From assembly GCA_030615505.1 (NCBI GenBank), contig JAUWZD010000004.1:1-64000 (forward strand): DNA of 64,000 bases, given 5' to 3'. The notes under the pieces are model-generated. The model had not been told where the DNA came from, made no database searches, and worked only from the letters and a program-made list of their open reading frames with translations. Of the stretch, positions 24,140-33,821 are shown in pieces. Numbering within the stretch: position 1 is the stretch's first letter; every line of letters starts with the position of its first letter. The position numbers were made by a program, and so were the translations under genes. This DNA comes from Spirochaetales bacterium (lineage in GTDB: Bacteria; Spirochaetota; Spirochaetia; SZUA-6; DRHE01).

Positions 24140-26134
24140 ATGACCTTTGACAGGCATGGAAAGCTGGAAATAACCAATATGAACTACGATCCTGATCGTC
24201 CCGCTTCCGGGCGGCCCGTAAAGATTCAGGATCTGACCTTCCGGGACGGGCATCAATCCCTCTTTGCAACTAGAGGGCGCACAGAGGATATGCTCATCAT
24301 AGCCGGGGAAATAGACAAGGTGGGTTTTTATTCTATGGAAGTGTGGGGGGGCGCCACCTTTGATACCACGCACCGTTACCTGAATGAGGATCCCTGGGAA
24401 AGACTTAAGACCCTGAAAAAGCATATTGTTAAGACACCTTTTTCTATGCTCTTACGCGGACAGAACCTGGTTGGCTACAGAAACTACCCCGATGATGTGG
24501 TAGAGGCCTTTGTCCAGAGAGCCTGCGACAACGGCATCGATATTTTCCGGGTTTTTGATGCACTGAATGATTTTAGAAATTTCCAGACTGCTGTTAAAAT
24601 TATTAAAAAGAATAAAAAGCATTTTCAGGGCACTATCTGCTACTCCTTAACCGAGCCCCGGATGGGTGGGGATGTGTACACCCTGGAGTATTACTTAGAA
24701 AAAGCAAAAGCCCTGGAAGAAATGGGCGCAGATTCTATCTGTATTAAGGATATGGCCGGCCTGATAGCTCCCTATGATGCCTATAATCTAATTCGGGCTC
24801 TAAAAGAGAAGGTTTCCCTGCCCATACATCTTCATACACATTTTACCTCAGGCATGGCTGACCTTTCACTCATGAAGGCTGTGGAAGCGGGAGTAGACAT
24901 CATAGATACCTGTTTGGCTCCTTTTGCCTACCGCAGCTCTCATCCGGCGATTGAGCCCCTCGTGGTCAGTCTCTGGGGAACCAACCGGGATACGGGATTA
25001 GATATAAATCGGCTTGTTCGACTTGGGGAGGAACTGGAGAAGATAATTCCCAAGTATCGCCATTTCGAGAATAAGACCAGATTTTCAATTATTGATCCGA
25101 ATGTCATCCTGCATCAGACCCCCGGCGGCATGCTGTCAAACCTGGTTAACCAGCTAAAGCAGATGGGCGAACTGGACAAGCTGGAAAAAGTATTCGAAGC
25201 GCTTCCCAGGGTAAGGAAAGATCTCGGTCAGGTTCCGCTTGTGACCCCGACCAGCCAGATTGTGGGAACTCAGACTGTTAACAACGTGCTCTTTGATTCA
25301 GGATCGGAGCAGTATACGAAGATCACCCAGCAGGTGAAAGACCTCTGCTACGGACTCTACGGCCAAACACCCCGGCCGCTTAATAAGGAGTTACAGAAGA
25401 AGGCCCTAAAGGATTATCTGCGCGGTCAGGAGCCTATTACTGTAAGACCGGGGGAGACATTAGAAGCTGAGATGGAAACTGCTAAAAGGCATATAAAGGA
25501 TCTTGCTAAAAATGTGGATGACCTTTTAATCTTTGCTATGTTTCCCGTTACAGGCAGGCGTTTTCTTAATTGGAAATACGGCCTGGAGGAGCCGCCTAAG
25601 GAGGTTAAAGCCAAAAGCATTGAGGATGTTCAGAATGAGAATAACCTGATCGAGAAAGCTTTATCGGGCAAGCTTGAGGAAAAAACAGAAAGGCAGGTCC
25701 TGCCTAAACCGGATTCCGTAAGGGCATTTGATGTGTACGTAGATGGTGAGTACTATAAGGTGGAGGTAAATGAGGCAGGTATGCCCTCTGGATTAAGACA
25801 GAACGCTGATGCTTTCGCTACAGGCGCTGCAGCACCTTCGGTATCACCGAATAAACAGGCATTCCAGGCGCCGAGCCTTGAGAAGCATGAAGCTAAGAAG
25901 CAGCAGGGTGTGGGAGAACGGGCCGTCCTCTCACCCATGCCCGGGATGATAATAAGCTATGAAAAAAAAGTCGGAGACCCCGTAAAAAAGGGAGAGACCA
26001 TTGCAATTGTGGAGGCAATGAAAATGCACAATAATATTGAGGCGATTTGTGATGTCATTATAGGGGAAATACTCTTTAAAGAAGGAGATTCAGTAGCCAA
26101 AGAAGATATCCTCTGCATTATTAAGGAGGATTAA
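24140..26134 (+). CDS. Biotin-dependent pyruvate/oxaloacetate carboxyltransferase (OadA/PycB-like, 5S + biotin carrier)
   Basis: A 664-aa protein. Residues about 28-300 form the HMGL-like TIM barrel (QDLTFRDGHQSLFATR; metal site HLHTHFTSG), followed by the conserved carboxylase domain (about 310-490). A Pro/Ala linker leads to a biotinyl domain ending in VEAMKMHNN, with the biotin Lys at about 628. It moves carboxyl between pyruvate/oxaloacetate and biotin. Together with the 12S-like subunit this recreates the parts of Propionibacterium transcarboxylase (12S, 5S, 1.3S), with 5S and 1.3S fused. Confidence 0.92.
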   Translation: MTFDRHGKLEITNMNYDPDRPASGRPVKIQDLTFRDGHQSLFATRGRTEDMLIIAGEIDKVGFYSMEVWGGATFDTTHRYLNEDPWERLKTLKKHIVKTPFSMLLRGQNLVGYRNYPDDVVEAFVQRACDNGIDIFRVFDALNDFRNFQTAVKIIKKNKKHFQGTICYSLTEPRMGGDVYTLEYYLEKAKALEEMGADSICIKDMAGLIAPYDAYNLIRALKEKVSLPIHLHTHFTSGMADLSLMKAVEAGVDIIDTCLAPFAYRSSHPAIEPLVVSLWGTNRDTGLDINRLVRLGEELEKIIPKYRHFENKTRFSIIDPNVILHQTPGGMLSNLVNQLKQMGELDKLEKVFEALPRVRKDLGQVPLVTPTSQIVGTQTVNNVLFDSGSEQYTKITQQVKDLCYGLYGQTPRPLNKELQKKALKDYLRGQEPITVRPGETLEAEMETAKRHIKDLAKNVDDLLIFAMFPVTGRRFLNWKYGLEEPPKEVKAKSIEDVQNENNLIEKALSGKLEEKTERQVLPKPDSVRAFDVYVDGEYYKVEVNEAGMPSGLRQNADAFATGAAAPSVSPNKQAFQAPSLEKHEAKKQQGVGERAVLSPMPGMIISYEKKVGDPVKKGETIAIVEAMKMHNNIEAICDVIIGEILFKEGDSVAKEDILCIIKED

Positions 26135-26162
26135 TGATGGAAGAGATCCTGCTGTTCAAACA

Positions 26163-27401
26163 CTAACCTTTATTAAGCATATCCCGAATAATCTTCCGGT
26201 TATCCATAAGGGAGCTGACACTGCGGTGGGAATGGATACGATAGATGCTTCTGGAGAACAGATTGGCAATGTTGGTAGATATATACCATTCTCGATCCAG
26301 GAGATTATGATCATGCCAGACAGCATTCGTTCCTATAAGACGGTGGAAAAGATTATCTCTGTAGGCGTCTTCAAAGTCCTGAATAGCTGAACCACTGAAA
26401 ACCGGCAAACTCACGGCGCAGATAACCTTCTCTGCCCCCCGATCTTTTAAGGCTTTCATGGCTTTTAACAGGGTGCCGCCCGTACCGAGTATATCATCCG
26501 CCATAAAGACCGTTTTTCCTTTCACGGATCCCAGCAGTCTAATCCTGGCAATATTGTTTTGCCTGGCGCTTTTAGATATTCTGGTGTAGTCCCGCTCTTT
26601 ATAAATCATGCCCAGGGGTTTGTTCAGTGAGGTAGAGAAGAACTTATTTCTGTCTATAGAGCCTGTATCTGGAGATATCATTACCAGATCCGGGTTTTTA
26701 AGGTCTATGACCGATGCCAATGCTTTAAGAATCTGGTAGGAAGCATGGAGATTTTCCACAAGGAGATGATTAAAGCTGTTTTCGATCTCTTTTGAGTGAA
26801 GATCCAAAGTGATAATACGGGTTACTCCGAAGTGTTCAAGCATTTGCCCAACCCGGGCAGCGGTTAAACCTTCTCTTCCTTTTTTCTTATGCTGGCGGGA
26901 ATAGGGATAGGTGGGCAGAACCACGGTGACATTCCTTGCCCCTGCCTGGTGGACGGCGTCTACTGTAGTCAGAAGGCAGAAAATATGGTCATTGACCGAT
27001 AGGATATGTTTTTCATTTTCCATGTTATTAAATGAAAGGGGATACTGATTTTCCACATCCTGGATGATGTAAACATCCATATTCCTAACTGTAGTGCCGA
27101 TCTCTGTCTTAAACTCTCCATTTGCAAAACGGGTAAAATGGGCGGGAATGTTGAAACTGAACTTACGGAATTTATCAACCGGCTGGTCCAGGTTTAAGGT
27201 CGTAGGTCTCAAATCTATCGATAGATTTATCTGTCTTATTATATCTTCCTTAGCAAGTGAGTATTTCTCGGACAAAATCTGGACTTTCTTCCGGAATCTT
27301 CCCTCAGATATTTCCTCGAGATCAGAAATTACTATTTCACTAAACTTCGCCCCTCCGGGGCAGGCAAGTATTCCGATCTGGCCGGGATTTAAATAGATCA
27401 T
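26163..27401 (-). CDS. prs: Ribose-phosphate pyrophosphokinase (PRPP synthetase)
   Basis: A 412-aa Prs-family enzyme making PRPP from ribose-5-phosphate and ATP for purine, pyrimidine, His and Trp synthesis. Landmarks are FANGEFKTEIG, the catalytic-flap region LPTYPYSRQHKKKGREGLTAAR, and the PRPP loop VFMADDILGTGGTLLKA (about 298-314). It is about 90 aa longer than classical Prs because of an N-terminal extension (about 1-75), so it belongs to the long, divergent form. It converges with the carboxyltransferase operon. Confidence 0.87.
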   Translation of the reverse strand: MIYLNPGQIGILACPGGAKFSEIVISDLEEISEGRFRKKVQILSEKYSLAKEDIIRQINLSIDLRPTTLNLDQPVDKFRKFSFNIPAHFTRFANGEFKTEIGTTVRNMDVYIIQDVENQYPLSFNNMENEKHILSVNDHIFCLLTTVDAVHQAGARNVTVVLPTYPYSRQHKKKGREGLTAARVGQMLEHFGVTRIITLDLHSKEIENSFNHLLVENLHASYQILKALASVIDLKNPDLVMISPDTGSIDRNKFFSTSLNKPLGMIYKERDYTRISKSARQNNIARIRLLGSVKGKTVFMADDILGTGGTLLKAMKALKDRGAEKVICAVSLPVFSGSAIQDFEDAYRDNLFHRLIGTNAVWHDHNLLDREWYISTNIANLFSRSIYRIHSHRSVSSLMDNRKIIRDMLNKG

Positions 27402-27782
27402 AATTTTATCCCGGTGATTTTACTGACTACAGGCATGCTTCCTCCTTGTTGATGTCGGGATCCCCGTGCCTATATTCAAAGTTTCACCGGTCCAACTTTA
27501 TAGCCGGACCTCAGGTATGTTTCAGCGACATGAGAGCTGATAAAACCGGCCTACCCTGTAACCAGGTCCTTCATATAGCAAGACAATAACATTCGCTTCA
27601 ATATAGGTCAAGATCACGTATAAGAAAGCTGTTTCAGTCAGAAACTGATCTTGCAGCGGGCGTATGCCGTATAAATAACCATAAATGAAAGCTTCGGAAG
27701 GATTTTTTCCCTGTATTTTTAGTAAAAATCACACCCCTGTCTGCCGAATATTACAATTAGTAGGAGAGGAACAGGCAACACA
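27402..27782. other. 381-bp intergenic region
   Basis: This is the divergent gap between prs and the propeller/deacetylase-like gene. I see no open frame or RNA gene. A TATAAA near 27670 lacks a properly spaced -35. A ribosome site AGGAGAGG precedes the TTG start at 27783. Confidence 0.4.
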
Positions 27783-30068
27783 TTGAAAAGGCTGGTTATA
27801 CTCTTTATTTTTGTAAGTATGTGCACAGGAATTGCCTGTGCGGAACTTAGGTTTTCTGATCTGGCTCTATCAAAAAACGATACTCTTCTATTCCGGGCTT
27901 CAGTGGACAGCCCGGGCTACGGTTCGTATGATACTCTTTTTCTTTCGGACCTTAAAAAATCCTCTTTAAAGCAGCTTACCTTCTTTCCGGAGAGGGTTGT
28001 CTTCCTCAAGGATAAGAAGATACTGCAGATTCAGAACCGTTTTGGTGTGTTTCGGACCGATTCTGAGCTCAAAAGCATTCAGCCCATAGATACCTTCCCC
28101 TCCTTTGTAACAGACAGCCGGGTTGAGAGCGGAAAGCTGATTCCGATTCAGATTTCTCCAAACGGTCAGTATCTTCTGTATATGAAGCAGACATCCGCTG
28201 CATTCGGAAGCCTGGTCTTATTCGATCTTCAAAATGCAGAAGAAACGGTTATCTCAAAGAAGATTGAAATGTCTTTAAAATCAGCCCCGGCTATCTGGTC
28301 ATCGGATTCAAGCTTTCTCATTTACTGTAAAGAGGGAAGTCTATACTATTTCTCCCTCAGCCAGATTAAGGAAAAACGGCTCATTGCTGAAGAGTACAGG
28401 CGCATCGGAGAGGGGCAGATCAGCAATGTCCGGTGGGGTAAGGGAAGCAGCCTCTACTATATTTCAGGTTCCTTAATCTACCGGCTGGACAGCCGTGAGC
28501 TTTTTACCCGGGCACTTTACTCAGGCTATCTCAAGATAGGAAGGATCAGAGGCAAAATACCCTTTAACTTTGATTCTAACTTTGACAGCTTCTGGATATC
28601 TCCCGACGGCCGGAATATTCTGTTGAACAAAGGTGGAAGAAATATATTCCTCTACATATTATCCAGTGAGGATTTCCTCTCCATTGGGGATTCCCAATCT
28701 CTTCCCTATCTTTACCTCCCCAGGAATACACGGATAAAAGAGATCTTTTGGACTGCTTCCGGAACCATCACCGTTCTATCAGAGTCAATTAAAAGGGGAA
28801 AGAATCATACTGCAGCCTTCCGTCTCAAGATTTCTGGAAACAGCATCAATACCTCATTCAAGCCCATAATTGATGATGAGGTACTGGGCTTCGTTCTCTC
28901 GCCTGATGAGGAAATCATGGCGGTTATAAAGACTGATCGGGTTATTCTTAAAAATTATGAAACATGGGTAACAAAAGAAGAGCACCATCATCCGGAACCT
29001 CACCATGTTCTATGGGCTTCGGAGGATGAAATAATTGTAGCCGGCGCCTATATTTCTGAGATTTGGAATATTAAAAGCGGCAGTACCAGGGTCATTACCA
29101 TTTCACAGCCGGACCAATTCGGGTTTTCAGAGCATGAGGATAGGATCTTGTTAAAGACAAAAGAACTATCTTTCAGCACAAGCTCCGAAGCATGTTATTG
29201 GGAAAGGATCAGTTCCTTTAATAAACAGGAAGAGGAGCAAACTTCAGAACTTTTTAGAGTATACTTAGAGCTCTCAACACACATCGATTACAGTAATATG
29301 GTTATGATTAGAGATGTGAGAGGTTTTGGCACAAGGCCTCTCTTAAAATTAGAGGATCCTCAGTATGAAGTGTATCCCACCGAGGATGAACCTGTAGATT
29401 TTGTGAATTTTTCCCATGGCTCAAGAATCAGGCAGAGAGAAGTTTCTTTAGTATTTAATGCTATTGATTCCATCGAGGGATTAACATCTATTTTCAATAC
29501 ATTGAGTGAGTATAATGTGCGCTGTACATTTTTCATTAACGGTGAAGTAATCCGCCGCTATCCGGATGCTGTTAAAGAGATCGCGGAATCCGGCCATGAA
29601 GCAGGCTCCTTGTTTTATATCCATTTTAATATGACTGATTCTAGATTCCACCTGGATAAGGAGTTCATTAAGAGGGGGCTTGCCCGGAATGAGGATGATT
29701 ATTTTAAGATTACAGACAGGGAGCTCTCGCTTCTCTGGCATGCTCCCTACTACTTCATCAATTCTGAATTAATTGAAGCCTCCAAAGAAATGAATTACAC
29801 TCATATTGGCAGAGATATCGATTCACTGGATTGGGTAACAGATAGCATGAGTATTATGGCCCCTGGCATATATTTACCCTCTGCTCAGCTTGTTGAGCGC
29901 ATTATTGATCTGAAAATGCCCGGCTCGATCATTCCCATTATGGTCGGCACTCCTGACGGAGAGAGGGTTGATTATCTCTTTCAAAAGCTTGATATTCTAA
30001 TAGATGGATTACTTAAATTAGGATATTCTATAGTTCCGGTAACGACATTAATCGAGCATGCAAAATAG
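27783..30068 (+). CDS. Secreted beta-propeller protein with degenerate NodB-like deacetylase domain
   Basis: A 761-aa protein starting at TTG 27783 with a signal peptide (LVILFIFVSMCTGIACA). Residues about 25-480 are repeated TolB/WD-like blades (ISPNGQYLLYM, WSSDSSFLIYC, ISPDGRNILLN). Residues about 540-755 resemble polysaccharide deacetylases: the strand VSLVFNAID, then NVRCTFFINGEVIRRYPD and AESGHEAGS. The metal-binding residues look altered: TFDD is replaced by VFNA, and only one His of HxxxH seems kept. It may therefore be a binding module rather than an active deacetylase. Location is periplasm or surface. Confidence 0.7.
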   Translation: MKRLVILFIFVSMCTGIACAELRFSDLALSKNDTLLFRASVDSPGYGSYDTLFLSDLKKSSLKQLTFFPERVVFLKDKKILQIQNRFGVFRTDSELKSIQPIDTFPSFVTDSRVESGKLIPIQISPNGQYLLYMKQTSAAFGSLVLFDLQNAEETVISKKIEMSLKSAPAIWSSDSSFLIYCKEGSLYYFSLSQIKEKRLIAEEYRRIGEGQISNVRWGKGSSLYYISGSLIYRLDSRELFTRALYSGYLKIGRIRGKIPFNFDSNFDSFWISPDGRNILLNKGGRNIFLYILSSEDFLSIGDSQSLPYLYLPRNTRIKEIFWTASGTITVLSESIKRGKNHTAAFRLKISGNSINTSFKPIIDDEVLGFVLSPDEEIMAVIKTDRVILKNYETWVTKEEHHHPEPHHVLWASEDEIIVAGAYISEIWNIKSGSTRVITISQPDQFGFSEHEDRILLKTKELSFSTSSEACYWERISSFNKQEEEQTSELFRVYLELSTHIDYSNMVMIRDVRGFGTRPLLKLEDPQYEVYPTEDEPVDFVNFSHGSRIRQREVSLVFNAIDSIEGLTSIFNTLSEYNVRCTFFINGEVIRRYPDAVKEIAESGHEAGSLFYIHFNMTDSRFHLDKEFIKRGLARNEDDYFKITDRELSLLWHAPYYFINSELIEASKEMNYTHIGRDIDSLDWVTDSMSIMAPGIYLPSAQLVERIIDLKMPGSIIPIMVGTPDGERVDYLFQKLDILIDGLLKLGYSIVPVTTLIEHAK

Positions 30069-30071
30069 CGC

Positions 30072-30126
30072 AGCCTTCGGCCGCATCCGATTTTTTTTAA
30101 AAAAAATCTTGTTTTTTTAACAAGAT
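30072..30126 (+). terminator. Terminator region after the propeller gene
   Basis: There is an imperfect stem 'gcagcc-ttc-ggccgc' near 30071 and then a perfect 8-bp stem 'atcttgtt/aacaagat' (30106-30126) in a T-rich context. Either could stop transcription before fliS. Confidence 0.5.
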
Positions 30127-30150
30127 ATCGGGCTTTAATAGTATAGAGTA

Positions 30151-30179
30151 TTGAAAATGATGATATAAAGGACTAAAAT
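30151..30179 (+). promoter_or_regulatory. Sigma-70 promoter of the fliS operon
   Basis: TTGAAA (30151-30156), 17 bp, TAAAAT (30174-30179), about 37 bp before the TTG start of fliS. It is a housekeeping-type rather than a sigma-28 promoter. Confidence 0.55.
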
Positions 30180-30215
30180 TCCTTTGTAAATATGAAAGAG
30201 AGGGAATGAGTAGCT

Positions 30216-30644
30216 TTGAGTAAAATGGATCCACTGAAATCGTACAGAGAAACCCAGATAAAAACGGCTGCCCAGAGCAAGTTGATTCTTATGCTTTATG
30301 ACGGCGCCATTAAGAATATCAATCTGTCCTTAGAGATTCTTAACAAGAAGCACAAAGAATTTGACCAGACCAGCAATCTTATTATTAAAGTACAGGATAT
30401 CGTTACGGAACTTATGGTATCACTGGATTTTGAAAGAGGCGGAGAGATCGCTAAAAACCTGTTCAATGTATATATGTATATGAATCGACGGCTTTTAGAC
30501 GCGAATATCAAAAAAACAGCCCAGCCGCTTAATGATGTAAAAAAATTGCTCCTGGAATTAAGAGATGCCTGGGCAGAAGTGGCTTTAAAAAAGGGACTGG
30601 AGAGTCATTCCGGAAGAGCAGGCGGAGTAAATATAGCCGGCTGA
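30216..30644 (+). CDS. fliS: Flagellar export chaperone FliS
   Basis: A 142-aa protein with the FliS family pattern: YRETQIKTAAQSKLILMLYDGAIKNINLS at the N-terminus and VKKLLLELRDAWAEV near the end. FliS binds flagellin in the cytoplasm, prevents premature polymerisation and delivers it to the export gate. The start is TTG 30216; ATG 30225 is an alternative. The downstream FlgN-like gene begins 25 bp later. Confidence 0.9.
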   Translation: MSKMDPLKSYRETQIKTAAQSKLILMLYDGAIKNINLSLEILNKKHKEFDQTSNLIIKVQDIVTELMVSLDFERGGEIAKNLFNVYMYMNRRLLDANIKKTAQPLNDVKKLLLELRDAWAEVALKKGLESHSGRAGGVNIAG

Positions 30645-30669
30645 TTAAGGGATGAGCTAAGAAGAAAGT

Positions 30670-31128
30670 ATGTTATCGACTGCGGATCATATCGAAGAAA
30701 GCCTTCACATACTCAAGCGTCTGCGTCAATGCCTCTTACAGCAGAGGGAGAAGTTCAGCAGTTATCTAAACTTATTGGCAGTGGAGGAGAAAGCAATCAT
30801 AAGCGGGGATGCCGAGAAAATAGAGAATCACATACAATTAGAGCAGTCTATTGTACAGGAAATTTTTACCCTCCAGCAGGTAATCAACCCCTTAGAAGAT
30901 CTGTACAGCAGGGCCTATCCGGAAGGGGAGGAATCCATTCCGGAATTAAAGGGATCTCTTGACCGCTTAAGGGAAAAGGTTCTCCTGCGAAATGAGAGCA
31001 ACAGGAGATTGCTGAAAGAACAGTTAAATGATCTTCTAAAGGAGATCAAATGTCTTAAACGGCGATACAGGAATTCTTCTCCCTACTCAAATATCCCAGT
31101 CCCCAGCTTAGTAGATATTACTTCATGA
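30670..31128 (+). CDS. FlgN-like flagellar chaperone
   Basis: A 152-aa helical coiled-coil protein (RLRQCLLQQREKFSSYLNLLAVEEKAII, typical FlgN helix with Glu-Lys-rich heptads). It sits between fliS and polA. The start 'atgttatc' comes after GAAGAAAG. The family chaperones the hook-filament junction proteins FlgK and FlgL. The assignment rests on fold pattern and its neighbour rather than on strict motifs. Its stop overlaps the polA ATG by 4 bp. Confidence 0.7.
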   Translation: MLSTADHIEESLHILKRLRQCLLQQREKFSSYLNLLAVEEKAIISGDAEKIENHIQLEQSIVQEIFTLQQVINPLEDLYSRAYPEGEESIPELKGSLDRLREKVLLRNESNRRLLKEQLNDLLKEIKCLKRRYRNSSPYSNIPVPSLVDITS

Positions 31129-33821
31129 TTGAGCCACTCTACCTTATTGATGGGTACGGCCTGATCTACAGGTCCTACTTCGCTTTTATGAACAAACCCC
31201 TGTTCAATCCTGAAGGAAAGAACTCTTCGGCTGTTTATGGATTCTTTCGAGCCTTATTTCAGTTGATAGGGCTTAAAAATCCCTCTTATCTGGCTGTGAT
31301 TATGGATTCCCGTGTTCCTACCTTCAGGCACGAAAAATATCCGGCTTATAAGGCCAACCGGGAAAAAGCGCCGGAAGACCTTCATGCCCAGGTTCCGGTT
31401 ATCGAACAGATACTCAAGGCTTTAGGGATTACTAGCCTGATGAAAGACGGTTTTGAAGCGGATGATCTTATTGCAACCCTGTCCGCCCGATGTCAAAAGG
31501 AAAATAGAGACTGTTACATCCTCTCCGGAGATAAGGATATACTTCAAGTAGTCGGAAACGGTGTATTTGTGCTCAATACACCTAAGGGCTCAAGTAAGTT
31601 CGATACACTGGGAAGGGAGGAGGTATTTGAGGCGCGGGGAATCTATCCCGAACAGGTAGTGGATTACCTGGCTCTCACAGGCGATCAGTCAGACAATATT
31701 CCTGGAGTGCCCGGAGTTGGTAAAAAGACAGCCTTAGAGCTTCTCTCCCAATATGCTGATCTTGAAGCAATATATAAAAACCTTGAAGCTGTCAGACCGG
31801 AGGGCCTGAAAAAAAAGTTAGTCTCGGGCAGGGAAAATGCCTTTTTAAGCAGGGAACTGGTCATGCTTCGAAAAGATGTGCCACTGTCGATAGATATCAA
31901 ATCCCTTGGAATACATTCTCTGAAAAAGGAAGAGGCGATTCCTCTTTTCGCCCGGCAGGGAATGAAAAACTTAGTCGAGGAATTGGGAGGGAAAATCGAA
32001 GAAATCAGGCCCTTGAGGCAACTTAAATCCGGAAGCCACGAGACAATTCTGGATGAATCTGCTCTCGGCCGCTGGATAGGGGAAGCAAAGAAGAAGAAGC
32101 TCTTTGCCTTTGATACTGAAACAAACAGCCTCGATGAGATGAAAGCTGACCCTTTAGGGTTCTCTTTAGCCACAGAGGCGGGAAAAGCCTGTTATATTCC
32201 CATCAAGGCCGTGGATGTGGACCCTCTGCCAAACGACGTGGTATTCAGATCCTTAAAAGGTCTGCTTGAAGATCCCGATCTTTTGCTTATCGGTCAGAAT
32301 ATAAAGTACGATTTTAAGGTGATGCAGCGCTGGGGCATCACTATAAAAAACAGGCTCTTTGATACCATGATTGCCGCCTGGCTTATAGACAGCGAATATT
32401 TCTCTTTCAGTATGGATGCTTTGGCATTAAAATATTTGCAGTATAAGACCATACACTACAAGGATGTAGTGGGGAAAGAGCAGAAACGAACCCTGGCAGA
32501 TGTAGATATCGTACAGGCAACTGATTACTCTGCAGAGGATGCTGATATCACCTATCAGCTCTTTGAGGTTTTTTCCGATAAGCTAAAAGAAGAAGGATTA
32601 ACAAGGATTTTTCATGATCTGGAAATGCCCCTGATAAGAATCTTAGCCTATATGGAATTAACGGGCATCAGGCTGGATTGTGAGCAGCTTCTCTCCTACA
32701 GGCGGGAGCTTAAGGAGCAGCTTGACGAAATCGAGGAGGAGATTTTCATCCTGTGCGGCCGCAGGTTCAATATACGATCAACCAGGGAGCTGCAGTATGT
32801 GCTCTTTGAGGAGCGCAAATTAAAGCCTGTAAAAAAAACCAAAACCGGGAAGTTTTCAACTGATAACTATGTTTTGGAGGAGCTTGCCCGGGAGGATGAA
32901 GTTCCTGAGAAGGTCCTTAAACACCGCCTGATGACCAAGCTAAAATCCACCTATGTGGATGCCCTGCCCCTATTAGTTAATCCAACGACCCGCCGCCTCC
33001 ATACTCACTATCGTCAGACCGGAGCAGCCACGGGGCGACTGTCCAGCGTAGATCCGAATCTGCAGAATATACCTGTAAGGGAAGAATCGGGCAGGCGTAT
33101 CAGATCTGCCTTTATCCCGGAAGAGGGGTTTACATTTTTAAGCGCGGATTATTCCCAGATAGAGCTGGTGGTGCTGGCTCACCTTTCTCAGGATGAGATG
33201 CTCATAAAAGCCTTCCGGGAAGGCAGGGATATTCACCGGCAGACGGCAGGGATTATCTTCGATATTCCGGAACAAGAAGTAACACAGGCCCAGAGGCGGA
33301 TCGGGAAGACCATAAACTTCGGTGTTATCTATGGAATGTCCTCTTTCAGGCTGGCCAGGGATTTAAAGCTGGGCCGGAAAGAGGCGGATGAGTTTATAAG
33401 CCGCTATTTCCAGAGATATTCAGGTGTGAGGCGATTCAAAGACCAGACCATCAGGAAGGCTGAAGCGGATGGTTATGTTGAAACTTTTATGGGCCGGAGG
33501 CGGTCTCTGCTCTATATTAACAGCAGAAACAAAACCGAAAAGATGGCTGCCGAACGGGTGGCTGTTAACTCTCCCATCCAGGGCGGTGCTGCGGATATTG
33601 TAAAAAGGGCCATGCTGAATGTGACCCATAGATTGCTTGAAGAGGGATTGGAGGCGAGGCTTCTGCTTCAGGTGCATGATGAATTAATATTTGAGGTAAA
33701 AGAAGAAAAAGCAGCGGAAGTTCAGGAAATCGTTAAAGCTGCCATGGAAAATGCCGTTTCTCTTTCTCTGCCCTTAATGGTAAAGATTGAAATCGGAAAA
33801 AGCTGGGGTGACATCCATTAG
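31125..33821 (+). CDS. polA: DNA polymerase I
   Basis: An 898-aa protein with three domains. The 5'-3' exonuclease (1-290) has YAYKANRE-like YPAYKANREKAP, GFEADDLIATL and SGDKDILQV. The 3'-5' exonuclease (about 305-490) has FDTETNSLDE, so proofreading residues appear present. The family A polymerase (about 500-898) has motif A LSADYSQIELVVLAHLS, motif B RRIGKTINFGVIYGMS and motif C LLQVHDELIFEV. It acts in Okazaki fragment processing and repair. The ATGA overlap with flgN indicates coupling; coaE overlaps its 3' end. Confidence 0.95.
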   Translation: MIEPLYLIDGYGLIYRSYFAFMNKPLFNPEGKNSSAVYGFFRALFQLIGLKNPSYLAVIMDSRVPTFRHEKYPAYKANREKAPEDLHAQVPVIEQILKALGITSLMKDGFEADDLIATLSARCQKENRDCYILSGDKDILQVVGNGVFVLNTPKGSSKFDTLGREEVFEARGIYPEQVVDYLALTGDQSDNIPGVPGVGKKTALELLSQYADLEAIYKNLEAVRPEGLKKKLVSGRENAFLSRELVMLRKDVPLSIDIKSLGIHSLKKEEAIPLFARQGMKNLVEELGGKIEEIRPLRQLKSGSHETILDESALGRWIGEAKKKKLFAFDTETNSLDEMKADPLGFSLATEAGKACYIPIKAVDVDPLPNDVVFRSLKGLLEDPDLLLIGQNIKYDFKVMQRWGITIKNRLFDTMIAAWLIDSEYFSFSMDALALKYLQYKTIHYKDVVGKEQKRTLADVDIVQATDYSAEDADITYQLFEVFSDKLKEEGLTRIFHDLEMPLIRILAYMELTGIRLDCEQLLSYRRELKEQLDEIEEEIFILCGRRFNIRSTRELQYVLFEERKLKPVKKTKTGKFSTDNYVLEELAREDEVPEKVLKHRLMTKLKSTYVDALPLLVNPTTRRLHTHYRQTGAATGRLSSVDPNLQNIPVREESGRRIRSAFIPEEGFTFLSADYSQIELVVLAHLSQDEMLIKAFREGRDIHRQTAGIIFDIPEQEVTQAQRRIGKTINFGVIYGMSSFRLARDLKLGRKEADEFISRYFQRYSGVRRFKDQTIRKAEADGYVETFMGRRRSLLYINSRNKTEKMAAERVAVNSPIQGGAADIVKRAMLNVTHRLLEEGLEARLLLQVHDELIFEVKEEKAAEVQEIVKAAMENAVSLSLPLMVKIEIGKSWGDIH

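Noticed and set aside
26135-26166. 10-codon frame MMEEILLFKH after the OadA-like gene
   Set aside because: Too short to support, without a separate ribosome site, and it overlaps the end of prs.
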